In this document: positions 43,759 to 55,606 of the stretch, piece by piece | Layout: the number at the start of each line of letters is the position of its first letter | Numbering within the stretch: position 1 is the stretch's first letter | DNA from: Macrostomum hystrix | Lineage: Eukaryota; Platyhelminthes; Macrostomidae | NCBI GenBank assembly: GCA_950097015.1 | Contig: CATNEN010000002.1 | Location: forward strand, 7,085,501-7,149,500 | Length of the DNA: 64,000 bases | Direction: 5' to 3' | The notes under the pieces: model-generated | What the model saw: only the letters and a program-made list of their open reading frames with translations | Database searches by the model: none | Told to the model about the DNA's origin: nothing | Position numbers and translations under genes: made by a program

Positions 43759-45781
43759 CCTCTGCTTACATATGATTTTATTAAAATTAGTTATCTCTTC
43801 TTTATGTTGCTATTTAAACTTTAAAAACTTAACAATGTACAAAAACATGCAATATCTCAATTATTCCAGACAAATGCCATTATAGTTATACTTGTTGTGC
43901 CAATAGATATCCTGGTGTTGAAGCTTTCCATAAAACTGTCTGTGGCATTTAAATAAATAATCTGTCTCTAGATGCTAATACTAATGATATAAGATTTTGG
44001 ATTAAGTGCATTGGAGCTCACAAAAATAAGCTAAGTTGACAAGTTGCAGTGTTTTCCTATCTATGTCACAAAAATAGGTAATTATGCAATCAGAAAATAC
44101 AATAATGCAATCACTCCTATAGCCACAGGGGTAAGTGTGGGAATAGAAAAGGTCTATGGCGAATCACTAACTTTAATCTCCAAATCCCTCAAAAAGCTTC
44201 ATTTACTATACATTAATTTCTAGAAATGTTGCCATCTGTTGTCTTAATAGTGGTAGGCCTAATTTCAATGAAATACTAATATATAGGGCCTATATGTAGT
44301 AGGCGAATAATTCTATACCATGTTTTTTCTTTTAAATTTATGAGAAGGAGTGAAGATATTTAACATTTTGTTTGAATACACAATTGTTATAATGCACTGG
44401 GAAACCACCCTTCCACTCTATTATATATATGCGCACTTGCGGACTTGCAGATGTGCAAATAGACGTTTTCAAAGTTCTAAAGTCGAAAGTTCTAAAAGGA
44501 CAAAGTTTCCAAAACCTTATAATTCTTTATAAAGCTGGAAAGCTATAACCTTAGACAATAGATTCGTATTGAAGAGTAAGCAAAAAGGTTTGGATCTGAA
44601 ATAAAGTGTGCATAGGCCTATAAAGGGTGTGATAAAGGTATCACCTATAAAGGGATTGCATTAAATAAACAAGCCTGTGCAGGGTGAGGAAGAAATGAGT
44701 AGGCCCCTAATTCCATAGTGAGTGTGTGGGTAACTAATACCCTCCAATCCATTGGTAGCCCTACATTGGGACTGGAAATCATTAAGACTTTGTGTCACTA
44801 ATATAACCAGTGCGAAGAAAAATATACATAGGCCCCTATATGACTTATTCATATTAATAAGTAGAAAAAAGTGTCTTACTGCTCGGACACTCACATGCTA
44901 CAAATCACAATAAAGTTAACAACTCTAATATAAAAACTTTATGTGTTAGGCCTATACTGGTTAAATATTGCTGAAGTTAAATAAAAAGAAAGAGCCCTCC
45001 AACATATACAAAGCAAGTTGTAAATCCAATGTGATCTGCAGATCTGTCTATGTGAAATTTGACACATGTAAAAATATGAACAGATATATAAGAAACTAGG
45101 CCTAACTTTAGCTATAGTTAAAAGTTGCTCAAGCCTGAACTCTGATTGGCATGAGTAATGCATCAATATATATGTAATATATATAATACAGTCCAAAAAC
45201 TGGGGAACCAATACAGTTGCATAAAATCTTCCAGTAATCAAGATTGCTATATATTTACGCCTAAATGCTTGATAGAATTTTAGTACAGAGCATGACCAAT
45301 AGGCCTAAATCAAGTTAACTATAGGCGCCTACAGATCCAGCAACCATGTATGGATCGATGGTCTTTTAGTAAACCGCAAATCCTAGTTGATGGCCTCAAG
45401 TTGTCATCCCTAACCAACAGATAGATTCAGCGCATAGGCTAGGCCCTACTGTAAAAAAATGAATTTGATCCAAGAAATATTGAGATCACCAACAGAGAAT
45501 ATGGAAACTCGACTCGAAAAACTGATCAAAACTCGAAACTCATGCTGACAATCAAAATCTGCATGAATCCTCGACCGTCCAGCTGGTTATTAATTTGTCC
45601 TGGCTGCTGGCAGTAAAAATATAATAAACCTCCAGAGATGTGTCCAAAACCTCTCTATGACCGTATGCGCTAATACAACGGCATCATAGTAAACGGTGTC
45701 AGACCATTCAGAAAACTTGAATATATTTATAATGCTAGAATGTTGAAAGCTTGAAGCGAGCAGACATTCAGATATCAAGGA

Positions 45782-45827
45782 CATCTAGAATACTCTTCAA
45801 TGTATCTTATGAAGAGTATTCTAGATG
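45782..45827. other. Perfect 18-bp hairpin
   Basis: CATCTAGAATACTCTTCA and its exact reverse complement are separated by a 10-nt loop. The surroundings are unremarkable AT-rich DNA. Confidence 0.85.
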
Positions 45828-46678
45828 ACGATGTAGTATCTTATGTACTTCTGCTCACTTATGTGTTCATTTCAATTTAATCTGAATTATCCAGATCAGT
45901 TAACGAATTTATAGTTAAGCTATATTCACCGGAAATTTATTGTTATGATAAACAAAAAGTATTATAGTCGAACCCTAAGTTTAAATTTCCATAAACTTTT
46001 CATTGTCATATTTATTTATTAAAAAATCGTTTACTCATAAAGAGTGTCTGACTAAAAAATAGACTTAAAAGAGGCAACCTATAGTTACCTGGCATTTATT
46101 GTATATTTTTGAGATGATCTTTTCCAAAACATAATGTAAACAAACTGTGGAATCTGTTACTATATTATTACTATTACTCCTTTCTGTGCATTACACAACG
46201 AGTTTTGTAGAGAATTCTTTACATGAGCTATAATATGTAATAAGTTTTGTGATTTTTTTCGACAGCTAACTAATTTGCTAGTTTTATACTGAGATTGAGA
46301 ATGACATTCGTGTTTTTTCGCTAAATTTTGCAACCCTAAATATATCTGACTTTAGTCTAGGAAGCCCTTTAGCCACAAAACTTATGATATGCGATTTTTT
46401 ATTATGCAGCAAGCGAGGATCAGTTTTTTGTGATTCCATATATATGCACTTAAATAATACATATTACATAATACATGAATACATAGTTAACGATTTTTAT
46501 CCTTAATTTAGTTTTTAAAATATAAAATGTTTCATTTGTTTCAATAATATTTTATTTTCGAGTAGCTAAGGCTTTTTGATTAAACATATTTGTTGAGTCA
46601 AAGTCTCTTAAAAATATTTCAGTACTATTATCCTAGCAAGAAACTTCAGCAGCAGGAAAAGTTTCACGATTATCGGAG

Positions 46679-47915
46679 ATGTCTGGCTATAAGTGCTCCC
46701 TGGAACTGAACCTAGAGTTGGTGTCGTCGCCGGGCACCCACCTGCCCAATCGGGACCTGCTCTATGTGGTTGTCGAGGCATTCGGCCAGGCTAAGAGAAC
46801 TCGCCTTCTCGACGCCGTATTTCCCCTCTGCGTCCACGAGCGCTTCCGATTTGAGCGCTGCTTCTGGACGGCCAGGGACGCGCGCGAGGTTGCCGACCTC
46901 ATGGCCGAGGCTGTGGTGACCGTGGAGCTGCGACAGGTCACGGATGTCTACCTGGGCGGCTGCCTGCTGGCCTACCTCAAGACCGACGCCTGCAGTTTCT
47001 TCCAGCCGCCGACAGCCGGCGGCAGCTTCCGGTCCGGCGATCGGATGGTGAGTTTCCTAGAATTCCACCGACATTAGCCAGCAATCCAAATTAAAGCTTA
47101 AATAGTAAATGAGAAGAACACAAAACTCACAGGTGACGCTGAATCGAACCGTCGACTTCCCCGGCCCCGGCCCTCGCCTGGAATTTGACACGCGCACCGT
47201 CATCGAGGAACTGCCCGGTGGTGGTGTCGGCGACCGCGGTAACACCGACACCGGCCTGCGCCTACTGAACGGAGACGGCAACTCTCGCCGACCTCGAGCG
47301 CCGCAGACGGCCGGAGGCTTCGATCGCCAGACGGTCTCGGCTGCGCTGCGCACTTCAAAGACGCCGCCGCCGCCGAGAAGCCGCAGCCCGTCACCGACTC
47401 GCCGACTTGGCGGTGGCGACCGGCCGCCGTTTGTGGTCCGCCACGTCGACGACTCGCTTGTCGGCCGGAAGCCAACTCTGCATGACAACTTCCCGGACAA
47501 TGGCCGCCGCAGCCGCCACCGACTCCGTTCGACCTCTCCGTCGCCCCTGCTGACATCCTCAACGAAACGACGCAGCCGCTCCGCCGCTGACGGCCTCAAC
47601 GATAGCGGCCTGGGCAAATCCGGCAGTCGACGCGCCCGAACGCCGTCGGGATCGTCGCCGACAAAGTCACTGACTCGTCGCTACCCGAGCCTGACATCGC
47701 TGCCACCGGCGCCCTCGACGCTATCGTCAAGCGCCCTGTCGCCGTACTACCCGTACTACCCGTACTATTACGATCCGTACTACTATCAGTACTATCCGTA
47801 TTATTACTATTATCCGTACTACCGGCGCTATCGCTATCCGCAGTACCTGGACGACTTGGACTGGCTCGAGCTGGACCTCCGCATGGCCCGGCTGCGCAGG
47901 CTGGGTGTCTATTGA
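46679..47915 (+). CDS. spata6: SPATA6-like sperm connecting-piece protein
   Basis: Exons 46679..47047 and 47133..47915 (GTGAGT donor, ACTCACAG acceptor, phase 0) encode 383 residues. The N-terminal ~130 residues have the SPATA6 pattern: CSLELNLELVSSPGTHLPN, LLYVVVEAFGQ, VFPLCVHERFRFER, VADLMAEAVVTVEL. Exon 2 continues with VDFPGPGPRLEFDTRTVI, which matches the FPG.APRLEFSTRT segment of vertebrate SPATA6. In mammals SPATA6 is needed to build the sperm head-tail connecting piece. A Ser/Arg/Pro-rich region follows. The C-terminus has a remarkable Tyr-rich tract (SPYYPYYPYYYDPYYYQYYP) before DDLDWLELDLRMARLRRLG. The intron is only 85 nt and carries no repeat. Confidence 0.9.
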
Positions 47916-49245
47916 AACGTCACATTTGAGAAATTGCAAAAGAAATCGCAGATCAACACTCGCGAGCGGAGCTTCCTTAGTGATAAGCCTGGCAATGTTT
48001 TGCGCTGTTTAGAACTCAATTTTCTCAACTGATTTTTTCATTTCTGGAGTTCGATGGAGCTTTATAGGTTGAACATTTTCATAGCGTTTTTGCATAGAAT
48101 ATAATATATGCGTCTATCATTCTGTGATATTGGAAGCTAGTATTAGTTATACTTACTAATGAGTATTAGTATTAGTTATACTTACTTACTAATATATTTA
48201 GCAACTATTATGCGCGTCTAGCACTACTGCTCTAGCACTCATGTAAGTAGGTAATTTAGTGAATAATTATTTTTTTGAGAGTTATTCGAATTCTCGTTCA
48301 TTATTTTCAATGAAATAAGCTCGCTGATCCATTGTGTCCCATTGTACGTAGCTCAAACCTAGAAGCCGTGGCTCTGCTCTTTTGCTTTACTTTACTTTAG
48401 TTTTGAAATATAATTATCGGATTTTGTCGAAAACGTGCGTTGAATATAAAAGTCCATTGTTTCTTATCTTCATCCGTCCAGTCTCTCGTCGATATTCAAG
48501 ATTATTTTATGATATTTTTGTTAATTTATAACTCTGTGATCCTTTACAGTTTACACACTGTGCGGTCCATGCAGTTTTTACACAAACAGAAAGATGAAAA
48601 TTTTACAGTCACGTGACATTAACCTTTGGGTTTTCCCCGTAAGCGTTTCTAAAAATAGAAACAGCTTAGGTGAAAAACTCTATGGCCAATCAGAATATCT
48701 TTGTTTTTTGATGGTGCAGTCAGCTGGTCTGGTGCCAAAAATCATTTCTATAAAGGGCCGCGCATTCTAAGTAAACTCATTGCAGTATCATTGCAGTGTG
48801 GTATGCATGCTTCTCATCTCTTGTATAGTTATTATTTTAGTAGCAAATTTATCATTATATATATAGATAATAATGTTGTACGTAGGCATTATTTTCAATT
48901 ACTCGCAGCGCCGGAAGCATTACGCATCGATGGCATGCGGTTTTCATTTAAAGCGACAGCGCTTTATGCATTCCTAACTAGTTCTATTTATGATTTTATA
49001 TTTTCCTTAGCTGCTATTCTCGTAATACAACATTAGAGAGCCTATATTTTTCAAGAAAATCTGTTTATCCAGCCTTTTCAATGTAAGGCCGTTGTTTATT
49101 GAAGACTTGTTTCATTAATGTGGCTAAGGATTGGAGATTTAGTTTTGGTGCAGAGGGTATAAAGCAGGGGCGACTAACTTATAATGTGCGGGCCACGGAG
49201 AGACGGCGGGCCGCATTAACTGTAGGAATATGAAAAGGGGAAGAG
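47916..49245. other. Intergenic, nothing recognised
   Basis: 3' flank of spata6 and AT-rich DNA; no gene, RNA gene or repeat family identified. Confidence 0.4.
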
Positions 49246-49249
49246 ACGC

Positions 49250-49315
49250 GTCACCGGATAGATGAGACAGGGAGAGCTGAGACGGGAGACACGGGAGAGA
49301 TTAGACTATCCATCT
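49250..49315. repeat. Remnant of the TGAGACAGGG minisatellite
   Basis: GGATAGATGAGACAGGGAGA and two further degenerate units. The same word is amplified at 25455-26400 and 59105-59650. Confidence 0.75.
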
Positions 49316-49359
49316 CGATGGTAAGACAAGATACTTATAGGTGTTGGAAGGGTCGTAGA

Positions 49360-49945
49360 GAGGGTGTAGAGAGCCATGATGAGGGTGTAGAGAGTCATGA
49401 AGAGGGTGTAGAGAGTCATGAAGACGGTGTAGATAGTCATGAAGAGGGTGTAGAGAGTCATGAAGAGGGTGTAGAGAGTCATGAAGAGGGTGTAGAGAGT
49501 CATGAAGACGGTGTAGATAGTCATGAAGAGGGTGTAGAGAGTCATGAAGAGGGTGTAGAGAGTCATGAAGAGGGTGTAGAGAGTCATGAAGAGGGTGTAG
49601 AGAGCCATGAAGAGGGTGTAGAGAGCCATGAAGAGTGTGTAGAGAGTCATGAAGAGGGTGTAGAGAGTCATGAAGAGGGTGTAGAGAGCCATGAAGAGGT
49701 GTAGATAGTCATGAAGAGGTGTAGAGAGTCATGAAGAGGGTGTAGAGAGTCATGAAGAGGGTGTAGAGAGTCATGAAGAGGGTGTAGAGAGTCATGAAGA
49801 GGGTGTAGAGAGTCATGAAGACGGTGTAGATAGTCATGAAGAGGGTGTAGAGAGTCATGAAGAGGGTGTAGAGAGTCATGAAGAGGGTGTAGAGAGTCAT
49901 GAAGAGGGTGTAGAGAGCCATGAAGAGGGTGTAGAGAGTCGTAGT
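49360..49945. repeat. 21-bp minisatellite, ~28 copies
   Basis: Unit GAGTCATGAAGAGGGTGTAGA with GAC-for-GAG and GCC-for-GTC variants. Because the unit is a multiple of 3, both strands stay open (about 128 codons), which is an artefact. Confidence 0.97.
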
Positions 49946-51222
49946 GATGTTATAGAGTCCCTGGAGAGTCAATGGAGTTTACCAACAGGTCTTATAGCAC
50001 CAAATACGAGCGTAAGACTTCATTCCATTAATAGAGTTTAAACATTATACATTATATTTGCACTAGCAGAGGCAACAGAAATGCGAAATAATATCACAAA
50101 TATTGACCAATTTATCTGCGGCTAAGAGACAGGGTTATGGACCCCGTTAAAAGATTAACGACAGATGTTGAAATAAGAGGGAAAGGAGTTTCAGAAATGC
50201 GCCACTGTGTAGTAAGAAGTGAAAATGAAACAAAGACTAGTCCTTGTGTGTGGCGACAGCAGTTGCGCACATGCGCGCCATGCGGAAACAAAGACCGCAG
50301 CCGGTGAGGCCGTCCCTGCTGTTAGAATTATTGAAACAGTTGTGGCCCAACTGCAGCAGAGAAGTGGACCGCAGATTCAATTATGACCGAAAACTGCGAG
50401 CTTGGGGGGCTGGGGTTGGTCGGGATTCGAGCACTCAGCAGCTGTCGATTCGGCGCGTTATGGACAGAAGGCGCGCGGCCCGAGGGGATTTCTCAGATAA
50501 GCTCACGTGTCACAGCCCCTCCCCGATCCCTGGGGCTTTGACTCCTCCCACTTTGCGCGCCCCCACTCCCATTATCCTAACCCAATCCCACGCAATCTGT
50601 CTAGCAAACAGAAGAGGGTCTCGCAGTGGATGGCAGGTGTCAGATTGGGTGACTCCGGACTCGCTAATCGCTGCTGCTGCTACGCAGTTACATTCTAGGG
50701 AAATTTATTCTTAATTCGACAAAGTTTAGCAAATTTAGGATCACCGGAGCAGTCAGGGAGTTACTGACAGCTAGAATCACAAACACAGCTGGCGGGTCAT
50801 TGGGTGGGCAATATGGGGATCGAGAAGGTTGTCAAAAATAGCCGCGGACACTTGGGGAAGAGCAGCAAAAAGATTAGGAAAATAATAATTTAAAAGACAG
50901 ATTGTGAGGAAAACAGAAGGATAGAGAAAATCAGAAAAGAATGGTACGAGTAGTAAAATAAGTTTCTTGCTCAAAGATGCAAATTGCTTGCCTAAGGCTG
51001 AAATACGAACTCGCGACCTCTCGTTCGTTCCTTCAGAGTCAGTGACCATTCTTCTTAAAAAAGCGAAAGGATGAATGACTGAAAGTGGTGAGGCGTGTAA
51101 GAAGGACTGCGTGAGGGAATGATGCATTAGTGAGGTCATGATAGGCCATTGGGTACCGCTGAATACACTTCATAACCCAAATCATACAGCGAACAAGCAT
51201 GTGAGCAGCCTATGCTCTTAGG
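49946..51222. other. Upstream flank of the Id-like gene
   Basis: A CpG- and GC-rich stretch lies at about 50230-50700 with an open frame of no recognisable content. A tRNA-like B-box remnant lies near 51000-51040. No gene is supported. Confidence 0.4.
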
Positions 51223-51282
51223 TCACGTCATTGGACAGCCAATAAGACGCGGAGGGAGGTTGCTGAGGCCACAGCTTTAAAA
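51223..51282 (+). promoter_or_regulatory. Putative promoter of the Id-like gene
   Basis: TCACGTCA (CRE-like, 51223-51230), an inverted CCAAT (ATTGG, 51230-51234), CCAAT (51239-51243) and TTTAAAA (51276-51282) are arranged as in an RNA polymerase II core promoter, about 82 nt before the ATG at 51364. Confidence 0.55.
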
Positions 51283-51363
51283 CGGTTTGAATTGTCCGCC
51301 CCAGAACTGAAGCGGACCCAGCCTAATCTAAGCCCGAGAAACTCAAAGGTACCAGGTGCAACA

Positions 51364-52069
51364 ATGATTCTTGTGACACAGGGCAGCGTAAGACTGGAAT
51401 CCGCTTTCGGGCAAGTCGAAGATCTGGAAGACGGGCCGGAGGTGTCTCAGAGCTTCCAGGTTCTGTACCGATCCATACCTTGGCTGCGCGAGTCCAAGCT
51501 GGTCGCGAGCTCGAATTCTCAGCGCGGCCGGCTGCAGATCCTTCGCGCCGCCATCGACTACATTCAGCAGCTGCAGGCGGAGCTGCAGGAGCTGGGCGAG
51601 GAGGCTCAGCGGCTGCTGCAACTGCGAAAACCGTTGCGCACCGTCAACAATGCCACGGAGGAGCGGCAGGAGCGGCGGCGGCTGCGGTGGCGGCGGCGGC
51701 TTCAGCGACGCGAGAAGAGGCGACTGCTCCAGCGACCGAAATCCGCGGTGAGCTCAAAGTCTCCTCAAACTCACAGCTGGCTTTGGTGAACCTCTGCCTT
51801 TCAGCTTTCACTCACCCTTCACCCTTTCACTCACCAATCACTCACCCTTCACCCTGTAAAGTCTCACCCTTCACTCTGCAAAGTCTCACGCTTCACTCTG
51901 CAGTCTCACCCTTCATTCTGCAAAGTCTCACACTTCACTCTGCAAAGTCTCACCCTTCATTCTGCAAAGCCTCACCCTTCATTCTGCAAAGTCTCACACT
52001 TCATGTTACTTGAAATCAAACTAAACAAGTTATCATCTACCCGCATTTCAGCCAGCCAGCCTGCAATGA
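51364..52069 (+). CDS. Id-like helix-loop-helix protein without N-terminal basic region
   Basis: Exons 51364..51747 and 52052..52069 (phase 0) encode 133 residues. The ATG in GCAACAATG is the first in frame. About residues 30-80 form an HLH: FQVLYRSIPWL, a loop with SSNSQRG, then RLQILRAAIDYIQQLQAELQ, whose second helix matches Id/Emc proteins (KVEILQHVIDYI-type). The residues before helix 1 are acidic (EDLEDGPE), not basic, so the protein should dimerise with bHLH factors but not bind E-boxes itself, as known for Id proteins. Unusually, a very Arg-rich stretch (RQERRRLRWRRRLQRREKRR) follows the HLH. Exon 2 adds only PASLQ. A divergent bHLH of another class is the alternative. Confidence 0.7.
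51838..52010. repeat. ~22-bp array CTCACCCTTCACTCTGCAAAGT
   Basis: About eight degenerate units in the intron of the Id-like gene, starting about 90 nt after its donor at 51748. Confidence 0.9.
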
Positions 52070-53285
52070 CCACTTCGGCAAGACTCCATCGGCATAAACG
52101 GCAGGCAGTTGTTTTGTCTTAGGCAAAATCACTTTAATCAACAAAAGTCGTGTCATATTTGTTTCTTAAGCCAATGATTTTATGAAACCTATGAAGAATT
52201 TCGTCTTATTTTGTCAACATACGCATTGGTTCGGCCTGATAGCTTGTACATACAAATAAATTCAGCATAGCTACATAGCATGTGTTCTAACCGTTCTGTA
52301 CAGACAATCTCGAATGAGGCTTTGCTGCAATCACTTTGAATTTGGCAATATTTTCTCCGCCAGGACTTCATAGCTGGCATGCAGATGAAATTGCAGACTG
52401 GGATTTCCTGGGGGATAAGTGGATGGGAGCCGGCTGCAGACCCCCTGTCCACTGAGCAGTCCAGATGCCGGGCGGGCAGTCTCTCACACTCCGCCTGGGA
52501 ACCAAGCTGGCGTCCCAGCTGCTAATTCTGGGCCGAATCTCCCAGCTTTGCCGACAGACGATGCGGACTGACGGAAACCAGGCGGAGGGGAGGCCGCGGT
52601 GGGGAAATATTAGAATTAGCTGGCGCTACCTCACCCCACATGCTCACAGCCATAGCCAGGCTTCGAGTTCTGAGCTCTGTGGCAGGTGGGTCCTGTTCAG
52701 TTCGCAGCTGCGCCTTCTGCCACCCTTCGCCAACCCCCAAAGCCCCGCCCGGCCTTCAGTTCTGGCGCTTCTTCTAAAAGCAAACGCGGGGTGCCGGGGG
52801 AAGTCCGCAGCAGCTGGTCGACGTCCCCCCGCGTGCAAGATCGAAGCGGGCGAATTCCGCGGGTGGGAAAAGCTGGGGTGGCGGGTGGGGGCTGGCGCAT
52901 TGCGCGAGCCGGCAACGAAAGCTAAAGCAGGCAGGCTGTATCCAAAGCTTGGCTGGAACACCTGTGCCGAGCTCAGCGCTGGAGACCCAGGCCACCTGGA
53001 GCTACCCCAAGCCCCCCTCCTCTACACTGGCTTGTGTAGCCGAGGGCGCAACGTTTGGGTTGCTGTCTAAATACGGCCATTGTTGTGCCTGGCTGAATCA
53101 ACTGCGGAAATCTGTTGCTGGTTTAGGACATTGCGCGCGGTTTGAACTAGCAGAGCATGGCTTTTTTGCGATAACTCGATTGGAAATCGCTTTGGGAAGA
53201 TGGGATCAAATGTGTGGCAGGATAGGGGTTGAGGAATGGAGAAGGTCAGAGGACTCACTTCTCTGGTGGGTCGAACCTAAGGCCC
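52070..53285. other. GC-rich intergenic region
   Basis: Open frames occur on both strands between 52460 and 53070 because of high GC content. None shows a domain, signal peptide or conserved motif. I do not call a gene. Confidence 0.4.
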
Positions 53286-53289
53286 CTTG

Positions 53290-54540
53290 AAATCCCGTGC
53301 CAACTCAGGCCCTATGAAATACCGCCACTAACTCAGGCCCTATGAAATACCGCCACTAACTCAGGCCCTATGAAATACCACCAACTCAGGCCCTATGAAA
53401 TACCGCCACTAACTCAGGCCCTATGAAATACCGCCACCAACTCAGGCCCTATGAAATACCACCAACTCAGGCCCTATGAAATACCACCACCAACTCAGGC
53501 CCTATGAAATACCACCAACTCAGGCCCTATGAAATACCGCCACCAACTCAGGCCCTATGAAATACCACCAACTCAGGCCCTATGAAATACCGCCACTAAC
53601 TCAGGCCCTATGAAATACCACCAACTCAGGCCCTATGAAATACCGCCACCAACTCAGGCCCTTTGAAATACCACCACTAACTCAGGCCCTTTGAAATTCC
53701 GCCACTAACTCAGGCCCTTTGAAATACCACCACTAACTCAGGCCCTATGAAATACCACCACCAACCCAGGCCCTTTGAAATACCGCCACTAACTCATGCC
53801 CTATGAAACACCGCCACAAACTCAGGCCCTATGAAATACCACCACTAACTCAGGCCCTATGAAACACCGCCACAAACTCAGGCCCTATGAAATACTACCA
53901 CTAACTCATGCCCTTTGAAATACCGCCACTAACTCATGCCCTATGAAACACCGCCACAAACTCAGGCCCTATGAAATACCACCACTAACTCAGGCCCTAT
54001 GAAACACCGCCACAAACTCAGGCCCTATGAAATACCACCACTAACTCAGGCCCTATGAAACACCGCCACAAACTCAGGCCCTATGAAATACCACCACTAA
54101 CTCAGGCCCTATGAAACACCGCCACAAACTCAGGCCCTATGAAATACCACCACTAACTCAGGCCCTATGAAACACCGCCACAAACTCAGGCCCTTTGAAA
54201 TACCGCCACTAACTCAGGCCCTTTGAAATTCCGCCACTAACTCAGGCCCTTTGAAATACCGCCACTAACTCAGGCCCTTTGAAATACCGCCACTAACTCA
54301 GGCCCTTTGAAATACCGCCACTAACTCAGGCCCTTTGAAATACCGCCACTAACTCAGGCCCTATGAAATACCGCCACTAACTCAGGCCCTATGAAATACC
54401 GCCACCAACTCAGGCCCTATGAAATACCACCACTGACTCAGGCCCTTTGAAATACCGCCACTAACTCAGGCCCTTTGAAATTCCGCCACTAACTCAGGCC
54501 CTTTGAAATACCGCCACTAACTCAGGCCCTTTATAACGCA
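53290..54540. repeat. 24/27-bp minisatellite, ~47 copies
   Basis: Unit ACTCAGGCCCTATGAAATACC plus GCCACTA or ACCA. The 24- and 27-bp forms, CCTTTG/CCTATG and AAACACC variants form blocks. Three successive ~54-bp dimers at 53940-54190 show higher-order structure. Confidence 0.97.
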
Positions 54541-55606
54541 AGCCCAGCTCAGGCCGTTTGTAATACAATGAGTCCCAAGCTGTTAAAACTGGCGCAAACC
54601 TCTAAGATGCCGTTTATTTCACCCACAGGCACCTTTGTAATCATGAGGACACCAGAAGCCTTCACATCTCTTGATCTCAGCTTCAAAAAACTACCTTTGA
54701 ATTCTCTCTGAGGGATCAGTTCAGGCCTCCTAAAAGGTTTCGCTATCATGGATCGCACTTCACTTTACTCCTTTGACTTGGCTAGGAATAGGCTGAGTTG
54801 AAAATCGAGCTCTAAAGGGACACTTGAGAAACTCAAACACAGAAGGTTAAAATCACACTCGGATAGTCACGCAGGAATGCGCGCATATGTTGAAGATTTC
54901 CCGCATAGCAACATAGAATGCTCAAATAATTAGGCAAGTCAATCTGGACGGCTAATTGTCACCTGCAATTAACAATAAATTGATTCGTAGCTCAAAATTA
55001 GGCCTAAATGGGAGCCAGATGTGGATATTCCTGGATTGCACAACAGGCTCAGAGACAACTGACTTGTCTTTTGTTAGAGACTTGAGATATTTCAATGGCA
55101 TGGTGACTCGCATCACTGAGTATTAGTAGATTGTTAAGGGGGTCGACTCTCGCACCAAGACTTTGGAATTTGTCATACAATTTTCGCCCCCCCATCGAGG
55201 CACAGTGAGATTTTTAAACAAGCTGACAATGTGCTCAGTGTGATCAGAGGCCCTGAACCATTTCGTTTTTTGCCGATTGCATTAATCCTAAGCCTTGCAG
55301 CTCAAATAAAATGATTAAAAAACCAAAACACAGGCCTCACAAAGTTACTTAAGTCATCTAAAGAAGAAAATGAAAAAAATGTCATAGTAAAAAAAACTTT
55401 GCGTTAAACATTAAAGCAGTTTATATTTACAATGAACCATGATTAGAATTAAAAGCCTGAATATTTGCATTGTGCATTCACTATACAATACAGACTTGCC
55501 CTGATGTGATGTTACTACTCACAGCCGATCGGCAGTAGTAGTGTTAGCGTTTCTCGTGACCATTCTCCAAAGCAAAGCGACCGATTTCTCGGCTAAACGT
55601 CGGCCT
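54541..55606. other. Intergenic, SINE 2 fragment
   Basis: No gene is supported. A degenerate SINE family 2 head (GTCGACTCTCGCACCAAGAC) lies near 55135-55205. Confidence 0.4.

Larger units (their letters stand above)
42755..46678. other. AT-rich gene desert between atg3 and spata6
   Basis: No coding exon is supported in 3.9 kb apart from the MITE at 43458-43758 and the hairpin at 45782-45827. The two genes point away from each other, so both promoters lie here. No clear TATA element was found near either start. Confidence 0.5.

Noticed and set aside
50244-50714. 156-codon plus-strand frame
   Set aside because: No recognisable motif; composition fits a CpG-rich non-coding stretch.
52465-53070. 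201-codon plus-strand open frame
   Set aside because: High GC keeps frames open on both strands; there is no domain, splice pattern or signal peptide.
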